From NCBI GenBank assembly GCA_036497285.1, contig DASXJR010000117.1, forward strand, positions 1-64,000: a stretch of 64,000 nt of DNA, read 5' to 3'. A program made the position numbers and the translations under genes. Under the pieces are notes generated by a model. That model was given only the letters and a program-made list of their open reading frames with translations. It searched no databases and was not told the DNA's origin. Position 1 is the first letter of the stretch. Every line of letters begins with the position of its first letter. Of the stretch, positions 41,795 through 50,737 are shown one piece after another. This stretch comes from RYN-133 sp036497285. Its GTDB lineage: Bacteria > Actinomycetota > Actinomycetes > Mycobacteriales > Jatrophihabitantaceae.

Positions 41795-42106
41795 ATGGAA
41801 CTCTTTACTCCGGGCCATCTGCTGGTTCTTGCCATCGTGGTCGCCGTGCTGTTCTTCGGGTGGAAGCAGCTGCCGGACATGGCGCGCTCGCTCGGACGTT
41901 CGCTGCGCATCTTCAAGACCGAGATCAAGGGCATGAGCGAGGACGACAAGAAGCGGGCCGAAGCCGCTTCGAACGACGCGACGCCCGGCGTCCCGCCCGC
42001 CGTCGAGGCGCCGCCCGCGGTTCCCCAGGTGCCGGCCGTCCCGCCCGCCGACAACCAGGCGAGCACCGCACCCACCGGCTCGAACAGCTCCAAGCCTGCC
42101 CAGTAA
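41795..42106 (+). CDS. tatA: Sec-independent protein translocase subunit TatA
   Basis: 103 residues. One N-terminal membrane helix (about 8-21), F-G-W-K-Q-L-P-D-M-A-R-S-L-G-R-S hinge and amphipathic helix, then a Pro/Ala-rich cytoplasmic tail. TatA oligomers form the path for folded Tat substrates. tatC is not in the window. A strong hairpin terminator follows. Confidence 0.92.
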   Translation: MELFTPGHLLVLAIVVAVLFFGWKQLPDMARSLGRSLRIFKTEIKGMSEDDKKRAEAASNDATPGVPPAVEAPPAVPQVPAVPPADNQASTAPTGSNSSKPAQ

Positions 42107-42115
42107 CACCCCCAC

Positions 42116-42170
42116 ATCGACAGACGAAGGCCCGCGGCGCTCCGTGCCGCGGGCCTTCGTCCGTGTCGAT
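42116..42170. terminator. Bidirectional terminator between tatA and lexA
   Basis: Perfect 15-base stem ACGAAGGCCCGCGGC / GCCGCGGGCCTTCGT (42124-42138, 42146-42160) with a seven-base loop, extended by ATCGACA/TGTCGAT outside. It sits between converging tatA and lexA. Confidence 0.85.
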
Positions 42171-42172
42171 GC

Positions 42173-43102
42173 TCAGACCTTGCGCAGTACCGCCGTGACC
42201 TTGCCCAGGATGGTTCCGTCAGTGCCGTCGATCGGCTGGTAGGCCGCGTTGTGTGGCATCAGCCAGGCCTTGCCGTTGCGGCGCTGCAGCGTCTTCACCG
42301 TGGCCTCGCCTTCGATCATCGCCGCGACGATGTCCCCGTTCTCGGCGTCGGGCTGCTGACGCACGACCACCCAGTCGCCGTCGGAGATCGCGGCGTCGAT
42401 CATCGAGTCGCCGGCGACCTTGAGGAGGAACAGCGAGCCGTCGCCGACCAGGACCTTGGGCAGCGGGAAGACGTCCTCGATCATCTGCTCGGCGAGGATC
42501 GGGCCGCCAGCAGCGATCCGGCCGACGACCGGCACGAAGACCGGGGCGTCGCCGCGCGGGGCGTCGTCGGTGACGGCGACGGCGCGCCGCACCGCCTTCG
42601 GCCGCTCCCCGTCGGAGCCGACGCGCATGTCGACCGCGCGCGGCCGGTTGGGATCGCGACGCAGGAAGCCCTTGCGCTCGAGCATTACCAACTGGTGCGC
42701 GACGCTCGAGGTCGACGCGAGGCCCGCGGACTCGCAGATCTCGCGGATGCTCGGCGGGTAGCCACGCCGCTCGATCGAGTCCCTGATGACGTCGAGAATC
42801 GCCTGCTGACGGCGGGTCAGGCCGGTCTTGGGATCGGGCAGCTCGGTCACCTTCGGCCGGCCAGGACGCCGGCGCTCCGGCTCAGCGGGAGCGGCCTTGC
42901 CCGCCCTCCGCGACTTCTGGGGCGCCTTGGCCGCGGCTCGCACGCTCGCCGCGGCGCTCGCCCGGGGGCTGGCCGTGGCGGCGGCCTTCATGGTCGATTT
43001 CTCGGGCTGTGTGGCTTTGGGCGCAGCTTCTGACCCAGCCTTGGACGCGGGTTTGGACGATGCCTTGGACATGGCCTTCGAGGAGGCCTTGGAAGGTGCC
43101 AT
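42173..43102 (-). CDS. lexA: SOS repressor LexA with a long Lys/Ala-rich N-terminal tail
   Basis: 309 residues. Winged helix at about 95-150 (P-P-S-I-R-E-I-C-E-S-A-G-L-A-S-T-S-S-V), cleavage site Ala198-Gly199, catalytic Ser233 (G-D-S-M) and Lys270 (T-V-K). Represses recA and other repair genes until RecA triggers self-cleavage. The ATG at 43102 has GAAGGAG six bases upstream, so the 85-residue tail before the usual start is real: repeats such as S-K-A-S-S-K, many Lys/Ala, ending in R-R-R-P-G-R-P-K, an AT-hook-like motif. Typical LexA is about 200-235 residues. Confidence 0.95.
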   Translation of the reverse strand: MAPSKASSKAMSKASSKPASKAGSEAAPKATQPEKSTMKAAATASPRASAAASVRAAAKAPQKSRRAGKAAPAEPERRRPGRPKVTELPDPKTGLTRRQQAILDVIRDSIERRGYPPSIREICESAGLASTSSVAHQLVMLERKGFLRRDPNRPRAVDMRVGSDGERPKAVRRAVAVTDDAPRGDAPVFVPVVGRIAAGGPILAEQMIEDVFPLPKVLVGDGSLFLLKVAGDSMIDAAISDGDWVVVRQQPDAENGDIVAAMIEGEATVKTLQRRNGKAWLMPHNAAYQPIDGTDGTILGKVTAVLRKV

Positions 43103-43229
43103 GCATGTCTCCTTCGCAGACGGCGCGCGGTGTGTCGTGCCGCCGGATCGCGTGGGTGGCGGCGTGCGCCGGACGGGTCCGTCGGTGCTGTTCGATAACG
43201 GCGACGCTAGCGCGATTCGATAACAATCT

Positions 43230-43243
43230 CAAACACGTGTTCG
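43230..43243. promoter_or_regulatory. SOS box upstream of lexA
   Basis: CAAAC-ACGT-GTTCG, one mismatch to CGAAC-N4-GTTCG. It lies in the lexA/LysM-gene gap, allowing LexA to control itself. Confidence 0.75.
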
Positions 43244-43308
43244 AAGGACACGCCGATCTCGCTGGAAATTGTCAGACCCCGCTGGTAGACCTCGATCAGG
43301 CGTTCGAT

Positions 43309-43322
43309 AGAACGCGCGTTCG
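43309..43322. promoter_or_regulatory. SOS box upstream of the LysM gene
   Basis: AGAAC-GCGC-GTTCG, one mismatch in the first base. It ends 21 bases before the LysM gene ATG, consistent with the SOS control known for the lexA-divergent LysM gene of mycobacteria. Confidence 0.65.
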
Positions 43323-43342
43323 AGAACAACGAGGGGGACACG

Positions 43343-43774
43343 ATGTCCGCAGCTACCGAGCTCGACTGGGATTGTGCACCTGATTGGGCGATTCCGTCGG
43401 CACCGCCGGTCCGGTCGGCGCCACGTCGCCCGCAACGAATGGCCACGGTCACGACGCTGCATCGCCCGCCGCAGGACGCGATCGCGCCACCGTTGCGGCT
43501 CACCCGCCGCGGCGTGTACGTCGTCGGTACTGCAGTCGCGGCGCTGGCGATCATGCTCGTGGCGCTGGCCCGCTTGTCCGCTCTGTCAGCCGGTCCGTCC
43601 GTGCCCGCACACGGGCCGCACACGGTAACGGTGCGCGCCGGCGACACGTTGTGGTCGATCGCCGGTCGGCTCGCTCCGCAGCACGACCCGCAGGCCGAGG
43701 TGGCGCAGTTGCAGCGCGTCAACCACCTGTCCGGCGTGGCGCTCGTGCCGGGCCAGGTCCTGCGCACGCACTGA
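43343..43774 (+). CDS. LysM-domain membrane protein divergent from lexA
   Basis: 143 residues. A cytoplasmic N-terminal part (about 1-55), one membrane helix (about 57-80) and a C-terminal LysM domain (H-T-V-T-V-R-A-G-D-T-L-W-S-I-A, about 92-140) that binds peptidoglycan. It is in the position of the SOS-induced Rv2719c-type gene of mycobacteria, which affects cell division after DNA damage. Two SOS boxes lie upstream. GAGGGG is the ribosome binding site. Confidence 0.85.
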   Translation: MSAATELDWDCAPDWAIPSAPPVRSAPRRPQRMATVTTLHRPPQDAIAPPLRLTRRGVYVVGTAVAALAIMLVALARLSALSAGPSVPAHGPHTVTVRAGDTLWSIAGRLAPQHDPQAEVAQLQRVNHLSGVALVPGQVLRTH

Positions 43775-43842
43775 CCCGGCGGCTCGATCTGCGCGACACG
43801 CCGGGCGTGCGCTCTTGCGGAAGCATCGACCGCGCTCTAGCG

Positions 43843-43870
43843 TTGCACCCCTAGATGTAGTAGTTACACT
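43843..43870 (+). promoter_or_regulatory. nrdR promoter with a NrdR-like box between -35 and -10
   Basis: -35 TTGCAC (43843-43848), 16 bp, -10 TACACT (43865-43870). CTAGATGTAG (43851-43860) inside the spacer matches 8 of 10 core positions of the NrdR box as I recall it (CwAtATaTwG). Binding there would block RNA polymerase. The leader to nrdR would be about 180 bases. Confidence 0.45.
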
Positions 43871-44008
43871 GATGTGGTTCGTCCACAAGTTGCGTTTCGT
43901 GATCCACACGGCGTCCACAACATGTCAACAGCACCACCGCGGATATCCACGGCTTCGTCCCCAACATCGGTGGACAACTGCCCGTGGGATCCGCGTCTAG
44001 ACCTCGCG

Positions 44009-44062
44009 ATGAGGGCTACCGGCTGCGAAGCCGGCTTTCGAACAAGGAGGGAAGCGGCATGA
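44009..44062 (+). CDS. Candidate 17-residue leader ORF overlapping nrdR
   Basis: ATG at 44009 gives M-R-A-T-G-C-E-A-G-F-R-T-R-R-E-A-A and a TGA overlapping the nrdR ATG (ATGA). The start recalls the AGRRFAGP leaders (M-R-x-T-G-x-x-A-G). A hairpin CCGGCT-gcga-AGCCGG lies within it. nrdR also has its own strong AAGGAGGG site, so coupling is not required; this is a weak call. Confidence 0.3.
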   Translation: MRATGCEAGFRTRREAA

Positions 44063-44529
44063 GGTGTCCGTACTGCCGCCACCCCGACTCACGCGTGGTC
44101 GACTCGCGTGAGGTCGACGAGGGTCAGGTCATCCGCCGGCGCCGCTCCTGCCAGGACTGCGGCAAGCGATTCACCACGGTCGAGGAAGCCACCCTCGCCG
44201 TGATCAAGCGCAGCGGGGTCACCGAGCCGTTCAGCCGGCAGAAGGTCGTCAACGGTGTCCGACGGGCGTGCCAGGGTCGGCCTGTGGACGAGGATGCACT
44301 GGCCCAGCTCGCACAGAGCGTGGAAGAAGCAGTGCGCGCGACCGGCGCCGCCGAGGTTCCCAGCGACGAGGTGGGCCTGGCGATCCTGCAGCCGCTGCGC
44401 GAACTCGACGAAGTCGCCTATCTGCGCTTCGCATCGGTGTACCAGGCATTCAGTTCCATCGACGACTTCGAGAAGGCGATCACCGAACTTCGCGACGACG
44501 CGCGGCCCACAGAACCCACCACGACCTAG
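44059..44529 (+). CDS. nrdR: Transcriptional repressor NrdR
   Basis: 156 residues. Zinc ribbon M-R-C-P-Y-C...C-Q-D-C-G (Cys 3, 6, 31, 34) and an ATP-cone domain (about 46-136) that senses ATP/dATP. It represses ribonucleotide reductase genes; nrdJ follows in the same direction. AAGGAGGG precedes the ATG by seven bases. NrdR-like box in its own promoter. Confidence 0.96.
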   Translation: MRCPYCRHPDSRVVDSREVDEGQVIRRRRSCQDCGKRFTTVEEATLAVIKRSGVTEPFSRQKVVNGVRRACQGRPVDEDALAQLAQSVEEAVRATGAAEVPSDEVGLAILQPLRELDEVAYLRFASVYQAFSSIDDFEKAITELRDDARPTEPTTT

Positions 44530-44610
44530 CCCGACCTCATTGCTGCGAGGTCTGCCATGACGCACGTACCACCCCCGACACCGCTTGATCCACAAAGGGA
44601 AGGACACCAG

Positions 44611-47499
44611 ATGACCGAGGCCGCCGAGAAGGCTGACACCACCGCTGCCGCCGCTGACACCAAGGACAGCGCGACTCCGAGCGGTGCGGTCTATCCGCGC
44701 AACGGCTTGGTGGTCGAGCGGGTGTACACGACCGAGGGCGTGCACCCGTACGCCGAGGTCACCTGGGAGCGGCGCGACATCGTCATGACCAACTGGCGCG
44801 ACGGCTCGATCAACTTCGAGCAGCGCGGTGTCGAGTTCCCGGACTTCTGGTCGGTGAACGCGGCCAACATCGTCACCACCAAGTACTTCCGCGGTGCCAT
44901 CGGTACCGCGGTGCGGGAGTGGTCGCTCCAGCAGCTCATCGACCGAGTGGTGTCCAAGTACGGCCAGGCGGGCCGGGCGCACGGCTACTTCCGGTCGGCC
45001 GCCGACGCGGAGATCTTCGAGCACGAGCTCACCTGGATGTTGTTGCACCAGGTCTTCAGCTTCAACTCCCCGGTGTGGTTCAACGTCGGCACGACCTCGC
45101 CCCAGCAGGTCAGCGCCTGCTTCATCCTCGCCGTCGACGACACGATGGACTCGATCCTGAACTGGTACCGCGAGGAGGGCCTGATCTTCAAGGGCGGCTC
45201 GGGCGCCGGGCTGAACCTGTCGCGGATCCGGTCCTCGAAGGAGCTGCTGAGCTCCGGCGGCACCGCCTCCGGCCCGGTCAGCTTCATGCGCGGCGCGGAC
45301 GCGTCGGCCGGCACGATCAAGTCCGGTGGCGCGACCAGGCGTGCGGCGAAGATGGTCGTGCTCGACATCGACCACCCCGACATCGAGGAGTTCGTCGAGA
45401 CCAAGGCGCGTGAAGAGGACAAGATCCGTGTGCTGCGCGACGCCGGCTTCGACATGGACCTCGGTGGTTCCGACATCACCTCCGTCCAGTACCAGAACGC
45501 CAACAACTCCGTGCGGGTGTCCGACGAGTTCATGCGCGCCGTCGACGAGGGCGGCGAGTTCGGGCTGCGCGCCCGCAACACCGGCGAGGTCATCGAGACC
45601 GTCGACGCGAAGACCCTGTTCCGCAAGGTCGCCCAGGCCGCGTGGGAATGCGCCGACCCGGGCATCCAGTACGACGACACGATCAACGACTGGCACACCA
45701 ACCCCGAGAGTGGGCGCATCACCGCGTCCAACCCCTGCTCGGAATACATGAGCCTCGACAACACCTCGTGCAACCTGGCGTCACTGAACCTGCTGAAGTT
45801 CCTCGGTGACGACAACAGCTTCGCCGTCGACAAATTCGTCAAGGCCGTCGAAGTGATCATCACCGCGATGGACATCTCGATCTGCTTCGCCGACTTCCCG
45901 ACCGAGCCGATCGGCGTGAACACGCGCGCCTACCGGCAGCTCGGCATCGGCTTCGCCAACCTCGGCGCGCTGCTGATGGCCTCGGGCCTGGCCTACGACT
46001 CCGAGGGTGGCCGGGCAATGGCCGGTGCCATCACCTCGCTGATGACCGGCACCGCCTACCGCCGCTCGGCCGAGCTCGCCGGCATCGTCGGGCCGTACGA
46101 GGGGTTCGCGCGCAACGCCAAGGCGCACGCCCGGGTCATGCGCAAGCACGCGGCTGCCAACGACGCGGCCCGTCCGCTGCACACCAACGACCGCACGGTC
46201 TACGCGGCGGCGACCGACGAGTGGGCGGTGGGCAACAAGCTCGGTGAGAAGAACGGTTGGCGCAACGCGCAGGCCTCGGTGCTCGCACCCACCGGCACGA
46301 TCGGTCTGATGATGGACTGCGACACCACCGGCGTCGAGCCGGACCTCGCGCTGGTCAAGTTCAAGAAGCTGGTCGGCGGCGGGTCGATGCAGATCGTCAA
46401 CCAGACCGTGCCGCGTGCGCTGCGCGCGCTCGGCTACCAGGACGAGCAGGTCGAGGCGATCGTCGAGTACATCGCCGAGCACGGCCACGTCGTCGATGCG
46501 CCCGGCCTGCGTCTCGAGCACTACGAGGTGTTCGACTGCGCCATGGGCGCCCGGGCGATCAAGCCCATGGGTCACGTTCGCATGATGGCCGCCGTGCAGC
46601 CGTTCCTGTCCGGTGCGATCAGCAAGACGGTCAACCTGCCCGAGTCGGCCACCGTCGAGGACATCGAGGACGTCTACTTCCAGGGCTGGAAGCTCGGCCT
46701 GAAGGCACTCGCGGTCTACCGCGACAACTGCAAGGTGGGCCAGCCGCTGTCGGCGGGCAAGCAGGCGAAGAAGAGCGAGCCGGCCGAGGTCGAGAAGATC
46801 GTCGAGTTCCGCCCGACCCGCAGGCGCCTGCCGAAGTCCCGTCCGTCGGCGACCACGTCGTTCACGGTCGGCGGGGCCGAGGGCTACATGACGGCAGGCT
46901 CCTACCCGGACGACGGTCTGGGCGAGGTGTTCCTGAAGCTGGGCAAGCAGGGCTCGACCCTGGCCGGCGTCATGGACGCGTTCTCGATCGCGATCTCGAT
47001 CGCGCTGCAGTACGGCGTGCCGCTCGAGACCTACGTGCAGAAGTTCACCAACATGCGCTTCGAGCCGGCAGGTCTGACCGACGACCCGGACATCCGCATG
47101 GCGCAGTCGATCCTGGACTACATCTTCCGGCGGCTCGCCCTCGACTACCTGGACTTCGACACCCGCTCGGCGCTCGGCATCTACACCGCCGGCGAGCGCA
47201 CCCGTCAGCTGGAGACCGGCTCGTACGCGCCGGTCGAGGACCCGGAGGAGGACCTCGAGTCGTTGGCACAGTCGGCGCCGGTGGCACACCGGGCCACGGA
47301 CGTGGTCGACGAGGACGACGCGGCCGAGGTGCCTGCCCCGGCAGGTGCGCACAGCTCGACCGAACTGATCGAGCTGATCAGCGGGAACACAGGGTTCTCG
47401 GTCGACGCGCCGCTGTGCATGAACTGCGGCACGAAGATGCGCCCGGCCGGCAGTTGCTTCGTCTGCGAGGGCTGCGGCAGCACCAGCGGCTGCAGCTGA
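44611..47499 (+). CDS. nrdJ: Vitamin B12-dependent (class II) ribonucleoside-diphosphate reductase
   Basis: 962 residues. Uses adenosylcobalamin to start the radical reaction that makes deoxyribonucleotides. Visible: S-A-C-F-I-L-A-V-D-D (first redox Cys), A-S-N-P-C-S-E-Y (catalytic Cys and Glu, about 375) and the Cys-rich C-terminal tail with C-M-N-C-G, C-F-V-C-E-G-C and G-C-S that re-reduces the active site. ATG 44611 follows GGAAGGA. No B12 riboswitch is seen in the short nrdR-nrdJ gap, so control is probably through NrdR. Confidence 0.96.
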   Translation: MTEAAEKADTTAAAADTKDSATPSGAVYPRNGLVVERVYTTEGVHPYAEVTWERRDIVMTNWRDGSINFEQRGVEFPDFWSVNAANIVTTKYFRGAIGTAVREWSLQQLIDRVVSKYGQAGRAHGYFRSAADAEIFEHELTWMLLHQVFSFNSPVWFNVGTTSPQQVSACFILAVDDTMDSILNWYREEGLIFKGGSGAGLNLSRIRSSKELLSSGGTASGPVSFMRGADASAGTIKSGGATRRAAKMVVLDIDHPDIEEFVETKAREEDKIRVLRDAGFDMDLGGSDITSVQYQNANNSVRVSDEFMRAVDEGGEFGLRARNTGEVIETVDAKTLFRKVAQAAWECADPGIQYDDTINDWHTNPESGRITASNPCSEYMSLDNTSCNLASLNLLKFLGDDNSFAVDKFVKAVEVIITAMDISICFADFPTEPIGVNTRAYRQLGIGFANLGALLMASGLAYDSEGGRAMAGAITSLMTGTAYRRSAELAGIVGPYEGFARNAKAHARVMRKHAAANDAARPLHTNDRTVYAAATDEWAVGNKLGEKNGWRNAQASVLAPTGTIGLMMDCDTTGVEPDLALVKFKKLVGGGSMQIVNQTVPRALRALGYQDEQVEAIVEYIAEHGHVVDAPGLRLEHYEVFDCAMGARAIKPMGHVRMMAAVQPFLSGAISKTVNLPESATVEDIEDVYFQGWKLGLKALAVYRDNCKVGQPLSAGKQAKKSEPAEVEKIVEFRPTRRRLPKSRPSATTSFTVGGAEGYMTAGSYPDDGLGEVFLKLGKQGSTLAGVMDAFSIAISIALQYGVPLETYVQKFTNMRFEPAGLTDDPDIRMAQSILDYIFRRLALDYLDFDTRSALGIYTAGERTRQLETGSYAPVEDPEEDLESLAQSAPVAHRATDVVDEDDAAEVPAPAGAHSSTELIELISGNTGFSVDAPLCMNCGTKMRPAGSCFVCEGCGSTSGCS

Positions 47500-47515
47500 C
47501 TGGCTGACCACGACG

Positions 47516-47543
47516 GGCCGGACTCTCGTTCGAGAGTCCGGTC
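47516..47543. terminator. Terminator after nrdJ
   Basis: Stem GGCCGGACTCTCG / CGAGAGTCCGGTC with a TT loop, starting 16 bases after the nrdJ stop and followed by a short T/G-rich stretch. Confidence 0.8.
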
Positions 47544-47616
47544 CGTTGTCACGTCGGCCGCCACGCGATCGGCACGGGCTCTGGTCAACACCGATCGAAG
47601 CGACGACAGTTGGCCT

Positions 47617-48840
47617 GTGACTTCATCAAGAGCGCCGCGGCATCTGCCGAGGTGGTCCGACCTTGCGCCGCTTCTCGGTTTCCGCCGACCTGAGTTCAGC
47701 CCGACGCGGCGCCGGCTGCGCAACGCACTCACCATCAGCGAGCTGCGAACGATTGCGCGGCGTCGCTGTCCGCGGGCCGTGTTCGACTATGTCGACGGTG
47801 CCGCCTCTGACGAGATCGCGCTTCGCCGCTCACGTGAGCTGTACGCGGATCTGCAATTCAATCCGTCCGTGCTCCAAGACGTCTCCGATGTCGACACCTC
47901 TACCTCGCCGCTCGGATCTCGCTCCGATCAACCGTTCGCGTTTGCACCCACCGGGTTCACCCGATTGATGAATCACGAGGGCGAGCGAGCCGTGGCCCGG
48001 GTCGCCGAACGACATGGCATCCCGTACGGCCTGTCGACAATGGGAACGACGTCGCTGGAAGACGTCGCGGCGGCCGCGCCCAAGGCGCGCAAATGGTTCC
48101 AGCTCTACGTCTGGCGCGACCGTGCGGCCGGCGCCGACCTGATCGCGCGCGCCGCGCAGGCGGGCTACGAGGCGTTGATCCTGACCGTGGACGTGCCGGT
48201 CGCCGGACCGCGACTGCGCGACGCCCGCAACGGCTTCAGCATCCCGCCCAAGCTCAAGGCCAAGACCGTCATGAACGCCCTCGCCCATCCGGCGTGGTGG
48301 ATCAACCTGCTCACGACCGAACCGCTGCGGTTCGCCTCGCTGGACGCGTGGGACGCGACGATAGCCGAACTGATCGACCAGCTGTTCGACCCCACCATGA
48401 CGATCGACGACCTGGAATGGCTGCGCTCGTCGTGGTCCGGCCCACTCGTGGTGAAAGGCATCCAGACCGTTGACGATGCGCGGCGTGTGGTCGCAGCCGG
48501 TGCCGACGTCGTGCTGGTCTCCAATCACGGCGGCCGGCAACTCGATCGAACACCCGTCCCGCTTCGGGTGCTGCCCGATGTGGTCGACGCGGTCGGCTCG
48601 CAGGCCGAGGTGTGGGTCGACGGCGGGATCATGAGCGGCGCCGATGTGGTCGCCGCCATCGCCTTGGGTGCGCGCGCCGCGCTCGTCGGACGTGCGTACC
48701 TGTACGGCCTGATGGCGGGCGGCGAGCGCGGTGTCGACCGCGCGGCCGAGATCCTCGCCGCGGAAGTCCGTCGCACCATGCAACTACTGGGTGTTCGCAG
48801 CCTGGACGAACTCGGGCCGCGGCACGTGCAACTGCCTTGA
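47617..48840 (+). CDS. FMN-dependent alpha-hydroxy-acid dehydrogenase (L-lactate/mandelate dehydrogenase family)
   Basis: 407 residues, TIM barrel. F-D-Y-V-D-G-A-A-S-D-E (about 48-58) is the family N-terminal motif; S-N-H-G-G-R-Q-L-D (about 305) holds the catalytic His and substrate Arg; W-V-D-G-G-I and G-R-A-Y-L-Y-G near the C-terminus bind FMN. Oxidises L-2-hydroxy acids to 2-oxo acids. It heads a three-gene set with an amidase and an SDR, pointing to catabolism of a hydroxy-acid amide or similar compound. Exact substrate unknown. Confidence 0.92.
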   Translation: MTSSRAPRHLPRWSDLAPLLGFRRPEFSPTRRRLRNALTISELRTIARRRCPRAVFDYVDGAASDEIALRRSRELYADLQFNPSVLQDVSDVDTSTSPLGSRSDQPFAFAPTGFTRLMNHEGERAVARVAERHGIPYGLSTMGTTSLEDVAAAAPKARKWFQLYVWRDRAAGADLIARAAQAGYEALILTVDVPVAGPRLRDARNGFSIPPKLKAKTVMNALAHPAWWINLLTTEPLRFASLDAWDATIAELIDQLFDPTMTIDDLEWLRSSWSGPLVVKGIQTVDDARRVVAAGADVVLVSNHGGRQLDRTPVPLRVLPDVVDAVGSQAEVWVDGGIMSGADVVAAIALGARAALVGRAYLYGLMAGGERGVDRAAEILAAEVRRTMQLLGVRSLDELGPRHVQLP

Positions 48841-48853
48841 CCGGGGGAACGCG

Positions 48854-49867
48854 ATGACCGACACCTTGGACATCATCGAATTCACGCCGACCGCTGATCA
48901 GTTCAGCTACACCTTCGGCGGCGCAGCCCCGATACGGCGCATCAGGCCGGGGAGCGGTCTGCGGTTGTGGTCGGAGGACGCATTCGGCGGCGTGTTACGC
49001 AGCGTGCATGATCTTTCGAGCGAGAAGGTCGATCTGCGTTTCGTGAACCCGCAGACCGGCCCGTTCTTCGTGGAGGGTGCCGAGCCCGGGGACGCGCTGG
49101 CCCTGCACTTCGTGAGCCTCGAGCCGGCACGCGACTGGGCGGCGTCGGCGACCATCCCGTTCTTCGGCGGGCTGACCAGCACTGACCGCACAGCAACGTT
49201 GCAGGACGCGTTGCCGGATATGACGTGGATCTACCATCTGGATCGCGCGCGCGGCGTGGTGCAGTACGCGGCGCGACACAGCTCGTTCACCCTCGATCTT
49301 CCGCTCGCACCGATGCTCGGGACGGTCGGGGTGGCCCCGGCGGCGAATGAGGTACGCAGCTCGCTCGTCCCGGACCGGTTCGGCGGCAACATGGACAGTC
49401 CGCAGATGCGCGCCGGCACCACCTGCTTCCTCGGTGTCAACGTCGAGGGCGCGCTGTTCTCGATCGGCGACGGTCATTATCGCCAGGGTGAGGGCGAATC
49501 CTGCGGGACGGCGGTCGAAGGTGCGATGACCACGATGCTGATCGTCGACCTGGTCAAGGGTGCAGCGCCGGGATGGCCGCGCCTCGAAGACGACGAGTAC
49601 CTCATGACCGTCGGCTCCTGCCGACCCCTCGAGGACGCCTGGCGGGTGTCGCAGGTGGAAATGGTCGGCTGGCTCGGCGAGCTGTACGGACTCGACCGGA
49701 TGGACGGTTACCAGTTGCTGTCGCAGGTGTCGGAGGTGCCACTCGCGAACGTCGTCGACGTCAACTACAGCGTCGTCACCAAGGCGCCCAAATCGCTGCT
49801 GCCCGCCGCAGACGCGTTCAGCGGATTGCATCGCGATCTGCGCGACCGTGCCGCTCGGATCAGCTGA
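48854..49867 (+). CDS. Acetamidase/formamidase family protein
   Basis: 337 residues. G-D-A-L-A-L-H-F, G-G-N-M-D (about 175), G-D-G-H-Y-R-Q-G-E-G-E (about 212-222) and G-x-A-V-E-G are signatures of the acetamidase/formamidase family, zinc enzymes that release ammonia from short amides. It begins 13 bases after the previous gene and ends 18 before the next, so the three form an operon. Confidence 0.9.
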   Translation: MTDTLDIIEFTPTADQFSYTFGGAAPIRRIRPGSGLRLWSEDAFGGVLRSVHDLSSEKVDLRFVNPQTGPFFVEGAEPGDALALHFVSLEPARDWAASATIPFFGGLTSTDRTATLQDALPDMTWIYHLDRARGVVQYAARHSSFTLDLPLAPMLGTVGVAPAANEVRSSLVPDRFGGNMDSPQMRAGTTCFLGVNVEGALFSIGDGHYRQGEGESCGTAVEGAMTTMLIVDLVKGAAPGWPRLEDDEYLMTVGSCRPLEDAWRVSQVEMVGWLGELYGLDRMDGYQLLSQVSEVPLANVVDVNYSVVTKAPKSLLPAADAFSGLHRDLRDRAARIS

Positions 49868-49885
49868 CTCGAAGGGATGCGCGTC

Positions 49886-50647
49886 ATGGATCTACAACTG
49901 TCGGGATTGCGTGCACTGGTCACCGGCGGCACTCGCGGCATCGGCCGGGCCGTCGTCGAAGCCTTCTTGCGCGAGGGCACGTCTGTCGCGTTCTGCGCTC
50001 GCGACGCGGACGCGGTCAAGGGCGCGCAGGAGGCGCTTTCGGACTCTGACGCGGCGGTGTTCGGCACGGCGCTCGACGTCGCGGACGCGAACGCGCTCGC
50101 CGCCTGGGTGGCCGACAGCGCCGAGGCGTTGGGCGGCCTCGACATCGTTGTCTCGAACGTCAGTGCGCTGGCCATCGAGGACCAGCCCGAGAACTGGACG
50201 GCCTCGTTCGAGGTCGACCTGATGGCGGCCGTCCATCTGGTGCACGCCGCGATGCCGTATCTCGAGGCAAGTTCGGCGGCGTCGATCGTGGCGGTCTCCA
50301 GCGTGTCCGGACGCGAGATCGACTTCGCCGCCGGCCCGTACGGAACGATGAAGGCAGCCCTGACCCACTACATGCAGGGCTTGGCGTATCAACTGGCCGA
50401 CCGGGGAATTCGCGCGAACACGGTTTCGCCGGGCAACACCTACTTCGAGGGTGGCGTCTGGGCGAACATCGAGCAGAACCTGCCGGAGCTGTTCTCGACC
50501 GCGATGGCGCTCAACCCGTCCGGTCGGATGGGCACCGCGGACGAGATCGCCCGCACGGTCGTGTTCGTGGCGAGCCCGGCGTCGAGCCGGACCAGCGGCG
50601 CGAACATCCTTGTCGACGGCGCGCTGACGCGCGGCGTCCAGCTCTGA
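49886..50647 (+). CDS. Short-chain dehydrogenase/reductase
   Basis: 253 residues. Cofactor motif T-G-G-T-R-G-I-G (about 13-20), N-V/S-A-type strand, catalytic Ser in V-S-S-V-S-G and Tyr-x3-Lys in P-Y-G-T-M-K (about 150). C-terminal G-A-N-I-L-V-D-G-A is typical. NAD(P)-dependent oxidoreductase, probably for a hydroxy or keto intermediate of the same pathway. ATG 49886 has AAGGGA upstream; ATG 49877 is an alternative. Confidence 0.92.
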   Translation: MDLQLSGLRALVTGGTRGIGRAVVEAFLREGTSVAFCARDADAVKGAQEALSDSDAAVFGTALDVADANALAAWVADSAEALGGLDIVVSNVSALAIEDQPENWTASFEVDLMAAVHLVHAAMPYLEASSAASIVAVSSVSGREIDFAAGPYGTMKAALTHYMQGLAYQLADRGIRANTVSPGNTYFEGGVWANIEQNLPELFSTAMALNPSGRMGTADEIARTVVFVASPASSRTSGANILVDGALTRGVQL

Positions 50648-50737
50648 CCGACCCGGTGTTAGGGCTGGTGACGATCCTCGGCTCCGCCCACGTCCTGACG
50701 TTCCTCGGCATCCACAGCCTCGGCGACCCGGTCACTG

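Noticed and set aside
44530..44610. Possible B12 riboswitch before nrdJ
   Set aside because: The gap is about 80 bases, too short, and has no B12-box-like GCCACTG sequence.
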